A stretch of DNA of 64,000 bases from Sphingomonas sp. So64.6b. Lineage in GTDB: Bacteria; Pseudomonadota; Alphaproteobacteria; Sphingomonadales; Sphingomonadaceae. The stretch is from assembly GCF_014171475.1 (NCBI RefSeq), contig NZ_CP048817.1:1178001-1242000 (forward strand), given 5' to 3'. This document shows positions 1-7,552 of the stretch, piece after piece. The translations under genes were made by a program, and so were the position numbers. The first letter of the stretch is position 1. Each line of letters begins with the position of its first letter. The notes under the pieces were generated by a model. The model worked only from the letters and a program-made list of their open reading frames with translations, did no database searches and was not told where the DNA came from.

Positions 1-1803
1 GCTGATGTGCAGCTTCGCAAGGCGCTTGAGCTTGCTCGTGCCATGCACAGCAGCGCGCTCGAAGCACAGATACTGCGCAACCTTGCGCGCAGCCAGTTGA
101 TGGCGGGCAAATCCGAAGAGGCGGATAGAACGATCCGGCAGGGCTGGAAGCTGGTCGATCCGCGTGATGCAGCGACCAATTCCGTATTTGCCGCCGTTGC
201 GGCACAAGCGGCGCTGCAACTGGGCCGATTGGCCGAGGCGGAATCGTTGATCAGACGTAGCTTTGCCGGTGTGGATCCAGCGACCACGACTTTGCAATAC
301 CGTGTCAGTCATCAGACCGCGTACGAGATATTCCGGCGGCTGGGCCGGACGAGCGATGCGTTGGTTCACCTCGAAGCGCTGAGACGGCTCGACGATCAGG
401 CCACCAGCCTGGCGACATCGACCAATACCGCGCTGATGGCGGCGCGGTTCGACTTCGCCAATCAGGAACTGCATATCGCCAAGCTAAAGGCCGATGAGTT
501 GCGGCGTAGCGTGGACTTCGAGCATGCTCGCGCGCAGACGCAGCGGTTCATCTTCATCGGTACGGCAGGCGTCACGCTGATCATCCTATCGATGCTCGCT
601 TACGGCATCGTCACCTTGCGGCGCAGCCGTAACCAGGTGCGGGCCGCAAATATCGACCTCGCCGCGACCAACAGCGCGTTGGGCAAGGCGTTGGCCGCCA
701 AGACCGAATTCCTGGCAACGACCAGCCATGAAATCCGCACGCCGCTGAACGGTATTCTCGGCATGACTCAGGTGATGCTCGCCGATCGTAGCCTGAACGA
801 TCCGACACGTGACAGGATCGGCGTGGTGCACAGCGCCGGCGTTACGATGCGTGCACTGGTCGACGACATTCTCGACGTCGCCAAGATGGAAACCGGCAAC
901 ATGACGATCGAGCATGTGCCGTTCGACCTGAAGGCGACGATGCGCGATGTGACACGGTTGTGGGAGGAACAGGCGAAAGGCAAAGGCATAGACTTTGTCC
1001 TCGATCTCGAAAGCGCCCCCGACTGGATCGCGGGCGATGCGGCGCGCTTGCGCCAGATCGTCTTCAACCTGCTGTCGAACGCGGTCAAATTCACCGCCGC
1101 CGGTTCGGTGACCGTGCGCGCGTCGGGCGCCGGCGACGCTCTTGCGATCACCGTCAGCGACACCGGAATCGGCATTCCGGCCGACAAATATGAGCTGATC
1201 TTCGAATCCTTCCGTCAGGTCGATGCGGGTACGACGCGCAAGTTCGGTGGCACCGGTCTTGGCCTCACGATCTGCCGCAATCTCGCACGGGCGATGGACG
1301 GCGATGTGCGGGTCGAGAGCACACCCGGTGCCGGATCTTCCTTCACGATCGAATTACCGTTGGTGCTGACGGACGCGCCCGAAACGCTGGTACCGGCAGC
1401 CGATGAAAAGGGTGCATTGCTGATCCTCGACCGTAACCCGATCACACGCAGCATGTTGCGCGCGATGCTTGAGGCACGCGCGGGCATGGTGGTGTTCGCC
1501 GGTTCGGTCGAGGAGGCGGTGGAGCGGTTGGGGCTGGGTGGGGTGGATCAAGTGCTGATCGACGACGCGACGATCAAGGCAACCGGCAATATCGATGCTG
1601 CGCTCGTGGCGATCGTAGAGGCTGCGACCGAAGCACGGACCACCCTGTTATGGGCCGCGCCCGACGACGCGCGGCGCGAGGCTGTGCTGGCAACCGGCAT
1701 AAACGCATTGGTCGCCAAACCGATCGCGGGTGCGGCATTGTCAGACATATTATATCCTATAGATGGCTCCAGATCGGATGCACTTGTGTCACGTGCCGCA
1801 TAG
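1..1803 (+). CDS. Hybrid sensor histidine kinase with TPR-like sensor (5' end outside window)
   Basis: The reading frame is open to the first base, so the gene starts upstream; a GTG at 7 is only an internal possibility. The N-terminal part looks like TPR-type helical repeats. One membrane helix follows (about bases 540-615), then a short coiled linker. The HisKA box SHEIRTPLNG has its phospho-accepting histidine at 727-729. The HATPase_c domain shows N box NLLSNAVKF and G boxes DTGIGIP and GGTGLGLTI. The C-terminal 130 residues resemble a receiver with aspartates at LILDRN and LIDDAT and a KP near the end. It lacks the usual acidic pair and the beta-4 Thr/Ser, so phosphotransfer there is doubtful. 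The separate receiver protein at 1860 is the likely partner. The signal sensed is unknown. Confidence 0.9.
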   Translation, partial: ADVQLRKALELARAMHSSALEAQILRNLARSQLMAGKSEEADRTIRQGWKLVDPRDAATNSVFAAVAAQAALQLGRLAEAESLIRRSFAGVDPATTTLQYRVSHQTAYEIFRRLGRTSDALVHLEALRRLDDQATSLATSTNTALMAARFDFANQELHIAKLKADELRRSVDFEHARAQTQRFIFIGTAGVTLIILSMLAYGIVTLRRSRNQVRAANIDLAATNSALGKALAAKTEFLATTSHEIRTPLNGILGMTQVMLADRSLNDPTRDRIGVVHSAGVTMRALVDDILDVAKMETGNMTIEHVPFDLKATMRDVTRLWEEQAKGKGIDFVLDLESAPDWIAGDAARLRQIVFNLLSNAVKFTAAGSVTVRASGAGDALAITVSDTGIGIPADKYELIFESFRQVDAGTTRKFGGTGLGLTICRNLARAMDGDVRVESTPGAGSSFTIELPLVLTDAPETLVPAADEKGALLILDRNPITRSMLRAMLEARAGMVVFAGSVEEAVERLGLGGVDQVLIDDATIKATGNIDAALVAIVEAATEARTTLLWAAPDDARREAVLATGINALVAKPIAGAALSDILYPIDGSRSDALVSRAA

Positions 1804-1859
1804 GGTGATAGAGTTAGAAACGAGATGTCCCGCACCAAAATCCTGAAGGCCCTGCGGCC

Positions 1860-2249
1860 ATGAATGTTCTTTTCATCGAGGACGATCCGATGAACCGTCG
1901 GGTGGTCAGCGATATGCTGGACGTCGCCGGTGCCACGATGACCGGTGCCGAAAGCGCCGAAATCGGCCTGAAGCTGATCGAAGAGAATGATTACGCGATC
2001 GTGCTGGTCGATCTGCGCATGCCGGGTATGGATGGTATCACTGCGATCCGCCACATCAGGTCGCGGACCGACGCCAAGGCGAGCTTGCCAATCATCGTCG
2101 TTACCGCTGACACCGCTGTCGATCTGCGTGAGCGCTGCATCGCGGAAGGTGCCGACGAAGTGTTGTTCAAGCCGGTGGCGATGGATGCGCTGTTCGACGC
2201 GATGGGCCGGCTTCTCGCCAACGGCGCCGGCGATGGAATGATCGGCTAG
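1860..2249 (+). CDS. Single-domain response regulator (REC only)
   Basis: This 129-residue protein is a receiver domain with no output domain. Acidic residues D8 and D9 bind Mg2+. The phospho-acceptor is D51 in VDLRMPG, the beta-4 Thr lies in VVTADT, and the conserved Lys is in FKP. It follows the sensor kinase by 56 bases on the same strand and so is the likely phosphate acceptor for it. The ATG at 1860 has a GAAGG 10 bases upstream. A 12-codon open frame (1825-1863) overlaps the start codon as ATGA. It could couple translation but may be chance. Output is probably by protein-protein contact or by a phosphorelay, which is inference. Confidence 0.9.
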   Translation: MNVLFIEDDPMNRRVVSDMLDVAGATMTGAESAEIGLKLIEENDYAIVLVDLRMPGMDGITAIRHIRSRTDAKASLPIIVVTADTAVDLRERCIAEGADEVLFKPVAMDALFDAMGRLLANGAGDGMIG

Positions 2250-2262
2250 GGTCAGCGGCGCG

Positions 2263-3099
2263 TCAGTCGCGCCGCTTGAGAGCTTCGGCCAGAGAACTTG
2301 TCGCGCTGCCGCGCCGTGCCGGCTTCGGTTGCGATTCGTCGGGCGCCCAGCCGGTCAGAAAGACGATATCGAAGCGCTCATTGGTGCGTCCGTCGCTATC
2401 GGCGAGGGCGGCAAAGGCTTGGGCGGCGCGGGCCAGCGTATCGCGACGAAGGGTGGGGGTCCCAGGAAGCAGATTGGTCGCCGCCATCCCGCGCAGGTCG
2501 CGAAACAGGCTCCAAATGTCGCGATAGCGCACCGTCAGTGTCTCGACATCGGCGACGGGCAGCGCGAAGCCGGCGCGCATCAGCAGGTCGCCGGCGGAGC
2601 GCACATCGACTTGCGGATGGACCCGCGCGGCCGGGCGCTCGCCTTCGGCCTCTCGCAGCACCGCGCGTAAGGTCGAAAGGCTGGCGCCGCCGGTGAATGC
2701 CGCCATGAACAGTCCATCAGGGCGTAGCGCGCGGCGCGCCAATGCCAGCGCGCCGGGCAAGTCGCTGACCGTGTCGAGCGTGCCCGCGGAGATGATCAGG
2801 TCGAAGGATGCATTGGGGAAAGCCGGCTGGTCCTCGTCGTGCTGAATGCCGCCTGCCATCCTCGCGAAAGCAGCACCCGGATCGCTCCTGACGGTTCGCC
2901 CTCCCGGTGGTGGCCGGAAGGAGCCGTCGAAACATCCGAGATCAAGGGTATCGGAAAATGTCCGGGTCACAGATGCAAGCCGCTCCGCGATCCCGTCGAG
3001 CATAGCCGCTCTCAGAAAATCATGCGCGGGGTAATCCGGCGCAGCGCGGTCGCGGCGCAGGCGGCGGAGGTTGCGATCGAAGATGTCGGGCGGGGTCAC
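2263..3099 (-). CDS. SAM-dependent methyltransferase, BioC/NDUFAF5-like
   Basis: This is a class I methyltransferase of 278 residues from a GTG at 3099. A TTG at 3135 would add 12 residues, but family members usually begin close to the TPPDIFDR segment, so GTG is preferred. The SAM-binding glycine motif is visible as DLGCFDGSF, and a second motif region follows at DLIISAGTLDTV. The sequence fits proteins annotated as BioC-like or NDUFAF5-like arginine hydroxylase/methyltransferase homologues. This gene commonly sits divergent to comF in sphingomonads. The two starts are only about 40 bases apart, so promoters must overlap. The substrate cannot be told from sequence. Confidence 0.8.
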   Translation of the reverse strand: MTPPDIFDRNLRRLRRDRAAPDYPAHDFLRAAMLDGIAERLASVTRTFSDTLDLGCFDGSFRPPPGGRTVRSDPGAAFARMAGGIQHDEDQPAFPNASFDLIISAGTLDTVSDLPGALALARRALRPDGLFMAAFTGGASLSTLRAVLREAEGERPAARVHPQVDVRSAGDLLMRAGFALPVADVETLTVRYRDIWSLFRDLRGMAATNLLPGTPTLRRDTLARAAQAFAALADSDGRTNERFDIVFLTGWAPDESQPKPARRGSATSSLAEALKRRD

Positions 3100-3142
3100 G
3101 GATGGGCTTGTGCCGTGCTCCTGAGGCCGCGACAAGGTCCCG

Positions 3143-3874
3143 GTGAGATTGCTTGCGCCTTTGAAGTTTGTGGCGGGATTGGCATTGCCGCCGCGCTGTC
3201 CAGGGTGCGGGGCAGTGACGATGGAGGATCATCGCTTTTGCGTGACCTGCTGGAGCGCGCTGCGCTTTCTTGGACCGCCCTGGTGTGCCGGGTGCAATGT
3301 CCCGTTCGCTTATGACAGGGGCAAGGGCGCGTTGTGTGCCGAATGCCACCAGGCGCGACCGCGCCATGCTGGGGTGCGCGCGGCGGTCGCCTATGGCGAT
3401 GTCGCGCGAACGGTCGCGCTCAAGCTGAAATATGGCGGTCGCACCGCTTATGCCGAGACCGTCGCGCAACAGATGGCGCGGCTGATGCCGCGCGATGCGG
3501 CGCTGCTTGTACCGGTTCCGCTGCATCGCTGGCGAATCTGGTCGCGCGGTTACAATCAGGCGGCGTTGATCTCGAGCGCGCTATCGGCGGTGACTCGCGT
3601 AGCAACCGACCTGACCGTTCTGCAGCGAGTTCGGGCGACACCGTCGATGCGCGGTCTGGGGCCGCGCGAGCGCGAGAAGATGGTGGCGCGTGCGTTTCGA
3701 GTCGATCCGACACATAAGGAGAGCCTGCGCGGCAAGGCGGTGGTGCTGGTCGACGATATCCATACCAGCGGCGCGACCAGCGACAGCTGCACGCGTATCC
3801 TGCTCCGCGCGGGCGCCGCCAGTGTCACTATCCTGTGCTGGGCGCGCGTACTCGATCCCGCCCATGGTGATTGA
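3143..3874 (+). CDS. comF: ComF family phosphoribosyltransferase-like protein
   Basis: The protein has 243 residues from a GTG start. The N-terminal double zinc-ribbon region has Cys pairs CPGC (19-22), CVTC (33-36), CAGC and CAEC. A type I phosphoribosyltransferase fold follows, with the PRPP loop VVLVDDIHTSGAT near residue 200. ComF proteins are linked to uptake of single-stranded DNA during transformation in competent bacteria. In alphaproteobacteria that role is mostly inferred. It is the first gene of a same-strand run with grxC, a carbon-nitrogen hydrolase and a DUF1178 gene, a conserved order in sphingomonads. Confidence 0.88.
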   Translation: MRLLAPLKFVAGLALPPRCPGCGAVTMEDHRFCVTCWSALRFLGPPWCAGCNVPFAYDRGKGALCAECHQARPRHAGVRAAVAYGDVARTVALKLKYGGRTAYAETVAQQMARLMPRDAALLVPVPLHRWRIWSRGYNQAALISSALSAVTRVATDLTVLQRVRATPSMRGLGPREREKMVARAFRVDPTHKESLRGKAVVLVDDIHTSGATSDSCTRILLRAGAASVTILCWARVLDPAHGD

Positions 3875-3905
3875 CAAGCAGCCGGGCACACCACATTTCG
3901 GGCAT

Positions 3906-4163
3906 ATGGCCAAAGTCGAGATCTATACCAAAGCCTTCTGCCCCTATTGCTCGCGGGCGATGAACCTTCTGTCCGCCAAAAAGGTGGAGGTGGAGGAATT
4001 CGACATTACGATGGGTGGCCCGAAACGCGCCGAGATGCTCAGTCGCTCCAACGGACGCAGTACTGTCCCGCAGATCTTTATCGACGGAAAGCATGTCGGT
4101 GGGTCGGATGATCTTGCCATACTCGAACGCGAGGGCAAGCTGGACGCGCTGCTCGCGGCATGA
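3906..4163 (+). CDS. grxC: Glutaredoxin 3
   Basis: This 85-residue dithiol glutaredoxin carries the active site CPYC at residues 12-15 and the cis-proline TVP segment, followed by the GG(S/C)DD glutathione-binding turn. It reduces protein disulfides and mixed glutathione disulfides in the cytoplasm, using glutathione. The ATG at 3906 gives the standard family length; the frame is open further upstream inside comF, but that extension has no similarity to glutaredoxins. Its stop codon overlaps the next start as ATGA at 4160, so it is translationally coupled to the hydrolase gene. Confidence 0.93.
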   Translation: MAKVEIYTKAFCPYCSRAMNLLSAKKVEVEEFDITMGGPKRAEMLSRSNGRSTVPQIFIDGKHVGGSDDLAILEREGKLDALLAA

Positions 4164-4996
4164 GCGCCGTGATGAAGATCGCGCTGCTCCAGATGACGAG
4201 CGGGATCGACCCCCTGGTCAATGCGACCACGGTGACCGATGCCATCGCCGAAGCGAAAGCGAACGGCGCGGCAATGCTCTTCACTCCCGAAATGTCCGGC
4301 TTGCTCGATCGCGACCGGGCGCGCGGCGGCGCTAACATCACCAGCGAAGAGGCCGATCCGGTGCTCGCGTCGGTGCGCAAGAGCGCGGCGGAACACGGCG
4401 TCTGGGTCCATCTCGGCTCGCTCGCGCTGCGTCGGTTGGATGGCAAACTCGCCAATCGCGGTTTCGTGATCGACGACACGGGCGCGATCCGTGCGCGTTA
4501 CGACAAGCTGCATCTGTTCGACGTCGATCTGCCGACCGGTGAGAGCTGGCGCGAATCCGCCAGCTATGCCGCCGGCGACAGCGCGTCAGTGGTCGAAACG
4601 CCAGCGGGCAGACTCGGCCTGTCGATCTGTTACGATCTGCGCTTCGCCGATCTCTATCGTTCGTTGAGCGACGCCGGCGCGACGGTGCTGGCGATCCCGG
4701 CCGCCTTTACCCGGCCGACTGGTGCGGCGCACTGGCATATCCTGATGCGCGCCCGTGCGATCGAAGCCGGCGCTTATGTCGTCGCGGCGGCGCAGACTGG
4801 CGTACACGAGGATGGCCGGGCGACTTTCGGCCATTCGCTGGTGATCGATCCATGGGGTGAGGTGGTACTCGACATGGGCGAGGAAGCCGGACTGGGTTTC
4901 GCCGAACTCGACCCTGCGCGTGTCGAGGACGTTCGCAGCCGAATTCCAGTATTGAACCATCGTCGGCCGATCCCTGTCGTCACGACGGCCTCATGA
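4160..4996 (+). CDS. Carbon-nitrogen hydrolase (nitrilase superfamily, Nit2-like)
   Basis: The 278-residue protein shows the nitrilase-superfamily triad: E44 in TPEMSG, K116 in YDKLHLFD and C157 in SICYDLRF. The motif set matches the NIT1/NIT2 branch. NIT1 members act on deaminated glutathione and NIT2 members on omega-amidated keto acids. Its place directly after glutaredoxin makes a glutathione-repair role attractive, though this is inference. The start overlaps grxC by four bases and the stop overlaps the next gene by four bases (ATGA at 4993). Confidence 0.9.
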   Translation: MSAVMKIALLQMTSGIDPLVNATTVTDAIAEAKANGAAMLFTPEMSGLLDRDRARGGANITSEEADPVLASVRKSAAEHGVWVHLGSLALRRLDGKLANRGFVIDDTGAIRARYDKLHLFDVDLPTGESWRESASYAAGDSASVVETPAGRLGLSICYDLRFADLYRSLSDAGATVLAIPAAFTRPTGAAHWHILMRARAIEAGAYVVAAAQTGVHEDGRATFGHSLVIDPWGEVVLDMGEEAGLGFAELDPARVEDVRSRIPVLNHRRPIPVVTTAS

Positions 4997-5433
4997 TCGT
5001 CTTCGATCTCAAATGCACTGACGAGCATGTCTTCGAAGCATGGTTCGGATCAAGCGTTGCGTTCGAGGCGCAGCGGGAGCGCGGGCTGATTGCCTGCCCC
5101 TATTGCGGCGCGACCGATGTGACCAAGGCGGTGATGGCGCCAAGCATTCCGGCCAAGGGCAATACGAGGTCCATGCCGTCGAACCTGCCGACGCCCGAGG
5201 CGATGAAGGCCGCGTTCCAGGCGCTTGCCGCCGCGCAAGTCAAGGCGCTCGAGACATCCGAATGGGTCGGCCGTGCCTTTGCCGATCGTGCCCGCGCCAT
5301 GCATGTCGGTGATGCGCCCGTCGCGCCGATCCACGGTCAATCGACTGCGGCGGAGGTCAAGGATCTGGTCGAGGAAGGCGTGCCGATCGCGCCGCTGATT
5401 GTGCCCGTGGTGCCACCCGAGGCGCTCAACTGA
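4993..5433 (+). CDS. DUF1178 family protein
   Basis: This 146-residue protein begins MIVFDLKC, as is typical of DUF1178 proteins. It has a possible zinc ribbon, with the first Cys near residue 8 and a CPYC pair near residue 36. The C-terminal part is hydrophobic and proline-rich (PIAPLIVPVVPPE). No biochemical function is established for the family. It overlaps the hydrolase by four bases and closes the conserved grxC-containing run. Confidence 0.85.
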   Translation: MIVFDLKCTDEHVFEAWFGSSVAFEAQRERGLIACPYCGATDVTKAVMAPSIPAKGNTRSMPSNLPTPEAMKAAFQALAAAQVKALETSEWVGRAFADRARAMHVGDAPVAPIHGQSTAAEVKDLVEEGVPIAPLIVPVVPPEALN

Positions 5434-5482
5434 ACAGGGTCGATATCCGCGGAACGCGAATATTGCCGGGGGAAGCAGGTCA

Positions 5483-6043
5483 ATGACGCACATTATCGGC
5501 ATCGCCGGCAGCCTGAGAAGGCATTCGTTCAATCTTGCCTTGTTGCGCGAGGCCGAGAATCTGATGCCCGCAGGTGTGACGCTTAATGTCCGCACCATCG
5601 CTGGCATCCCGCTTTACAACGCCGACGAGGAAGCCGCAGACGGTCTGCCACGCGCGGTGGCCGAGCTCAAAGAGGCGATCGTCGCGGCCGACGGACTATT
5701 GCTGGCGACACCCGAATATAACAACGGGATTCCCGGCGTGTTCAAGAATGCGGTCGATTGGCTCTCTCGCCCCGCAGACGATATCGGCCGGGTGTTCGGG
5801 GCAAAGCCCGTTGCAATGATCGGTGCGTCGCCCGGTGGGTTCGGCACGATATTGTCCCAGGACGCCTGGCTGAGCGTACTCCGCACGCTCGGTACCCGGC
5901 CCTGGTTCGAAGGACGTCTGCTCGCCGCGCGCGCCGGCGGTTTGTTCGACGCGGAAGGGCAGTTGACCGACGAACCCATGCGCGAACGGCTCAGAGCCTT
6001 TATCTCGGGCTTTGTTACGTTCGTCGAGGAAAGCAAAGCATGA
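5483..6043 (+). CDS. NADPH-dependent FMN reductase family protein
   Basis: The protein has 186 residues in a flavodoxin-like fold. The FMN phosphate loop is visible as GSLRRHSFN, and the flavin-contact segment as TPEYNNGIPGVFKNAVDW, which is characteristic of NADPH-dependent FMN reductase, azoreductase and chromate-reductase-like enzymes. The ATG at 5483 is preceded by GGGGGAAGCAGG, a good ribosome-binding site; the frame is open further back but has no family similarity. It overlaps the following OsmC gene by four bases (ATGA at 6040), suggesting a small redox operon. Confidence 0.88.
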   Translation: MTHIIGIAGSLRRHSFNLALLREAENLMPAGVTLNVRTIAGIPLYNADEEAADGLPRAVAELKEAIVAADGLLLATPEYNNGIPGVFKNAVDWLSRPADDIGRVFGAKPVAMIGASPGGFGTILSQDAWLSVLRTLGTRPWFEGRLLAARAGGLFDAEGQLTDEPMRERLRAFISGFVTFVEESKA

Positions 6044-6468
6044 GCGATCTGGTCAGCGTCCATGTCACTGAAACTGGCAAAAGCCCGTTTGCCGTTCGGA
6101 TCGAGACCGGCGGTCACGCGATCATCGGCGATGAACCGGCCTCGATAGGTGGTGCCGATCTGGGGCCGTCACCCTATCAGTTGCTCACCGCCGCGCTTGG
6201 CGAATGCACGGCGATGACGGTGCGCTGGTTCGCGCGCCAGAAACAATGGCCGGTCGATCATGTCGCGGTGGACGTGACACATCAGAAAGGGCCGGTAGAG
6301 GGCAGGGCGGGGATGGTGGACATCTTTCACAAGACCGTTCGGATCAATGGTGCCGCGCTTACCGCGGAGCAGCACGAACGGCTGATCGACATCGCCGCAA
6401 AATGCCCGGTGCATCGTACGCTGGAGGGCGGGTCGTCGATCACCACCATTGGCATTCGCGCGACTTAA
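6040..6468 (+). CDS. OsmC/Ohr family protein
   Basis: The protein has 142 residues with the OsmC signature: a first peroxidatic-type Cys at C56 in GECTAM and a second at C122 in KCPVHRTL. OsmC/Ohr proteins reduce organic hydroperoxides with these two thiols. The SPYQLLTAALGECT segment fits the YhfA/OsmC subgroup better than Ohr. It overlaps the FMN reductase gene by four bases, so both are probably made together. The frame is open upstream inside the reductase gene, but the ATG at 6040 gives the family length. Confidence 0.88.
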   Translation: MSDLVSVHVTETGKSPFAVRIETGGHAIIGDEPASIGGADLGPSPYQLLTAALGECTAMTVRWFARQKQWPVDHVAVDVTHQKGPVEGRAGMVDIFHKTVRINGAALTAEQHERLIDIAAKCPVHRTLEGGSSITTIGIRAT

Positions 6469-6575
6469 CCCGGCGACACATTCAGCGCTTGTCGGCCGAT
6501 ATGTGAGGATCGGCGGGTGGCGGCAAATTGATCCGGATCATTTTGTTGTTCCGGTGACCGTGCGATTATCTGTCG

Positions 6576-6689
6576 ATGGAACGAACAAACGAACATCGGC
6601 CTGAGCGATCCCACGCCGTCGCTTTCGCGATTGCGGGTTACCTCGCTTTAATTCTGGTGCTTGTCGCTGGCCTGATGGATTGGATTTAG
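6576..6689 (+). CDS. Possible 37-residue single-pass membrane protein
   Basis: This short open frame starts at ATG 6576 and stops at TAG 6687-6689. It has a charged N-terminus (MERTNEHRPERSH) followed by one strongly hydrophobic segment (FAIAGYLALILVLVAGL) and a short tail. That is the layout of small single-pass membrane proteins. No convincing ribosome-binding site precedes the ATG, and nothing identifies a family. It lies alone between the OsmC gene and a lipoprotein gene. Confidence 0.35.
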   Translation: MERTNEHRPERSHAVAFAIAGYLALILVLVAGLMDWI

Positions 6690-6831
6690 CCCGCCACGAA
6701 GCCAATCTGTTTCCAGCGAATCTCTAAGGTATCATCTTTGTGTCGCGTCAACTTGCCTCATGGCCATCGCCCGTGTCACCTTCGATGAGCACCGTGGCGA
6801 CGACTCGCCAACTGTGACGGGAGGATTCGCA

Positions 6832-7344
6832 ATGGTTCGATTCGGACTTGTGGCCGCACTTGGCCTCGCGATGACGGGCTGTAGTGGCGGCGCCGGCACG
6901 GGCCGCAACGTCGAGAATGTGGCGACGGCCAATAATCCTGCCGCCACGGGCAATGTCGTCGCCGGCAACGTCGAGACAGTAGGCCCGCTAGATGCATGGG
7001 TCGGCAAACATCCATCGGATAAGATCGACGGCATCACTTTCCTGGCGCAGCCATCGGTCAAGGCAGCGGTTACTACCGTCGTGTCCGATACGAAAGTTCG
7101 CGATTTCGTGTTTGGCTATAACGGACCCGACGCGCCGATCGTGAAAAAGGACGGGCGAGTCCTCGCCTGGGGCTGCGAGGAGCATAATTGCGGCTACCAT
7201 AATTGGTCGGTATCGATCACGCCGGATGGATCGAGCGCCGACGTCTGCTTCTATAAGGACAGCGCAAAGGCCGATGGCCCATCGACCTGGTATCTCGCCG
7301 CGGGCAAGACTGAGCAGCGACCGGGCAATTGCCCTTCCCAATAG
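6832..7344 (+). CDS. Putative lipoprotein of unknown function
   Basis: This 170-residue exported protein has a signal peptide ending in a lipobox (LAMTGC, Cys 17). After a Gly/Asn-rich linker the mature domain contains CEEHNCGYHNW and a second region near the end with WYLAAGKTEQRPGNC. Such domains occur in small envelope proteins resembling lysozyme-inhibitor-like folds, but I cannot assign a family. The ATG at 6832 has GGGAGG 10 bases upstream. An in-frame ATG at 6760 would bury the signal peptide, so it is not used. It stands alone. Confidence 0.75.
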   Translation: MVRFGLVAALGLAMTGCSGGAGTGRNVENVATANNPAATGNVVAGNVETVGPLDAWVGKHPSDKIDGITFLAQPSVKAAVTTVVSDTKVRDFVFGYNGPDAPIVKKDGRVLAWGCEEHNCGYHNWSVSITPDGSSADVCFYKDSAKADGPSTWYLAAGKTEQRPGNCPSQ

Positions 7345-7552
7345 CCGATAATTTGCCAGATGAATGCCGCGCATGCCCGGCGGTGTTGCAACGTCAAAGT
7401 CAGCCCGGGGGCACGCCCTTCTAAATCGCGACCGTCCCCGCTTTGCCGCCGATGTCCACAATGTTACCGGTATCAATGGCATTGACGGCGAGATATGTGG
7501 TCATTGCTATGTCGCGTGGCTTCGCGCGGCGAATACTGGGTCGGATTGATTG

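Noticed and set aside
1825..1863. Twelve-codon leader overlapping the receiver gene start
   Set aside because: ATGA overlap is suggestive, but the ribosome-binding site before it is weak and a good one for the receiver gene lies inside it; kept only as a remark.
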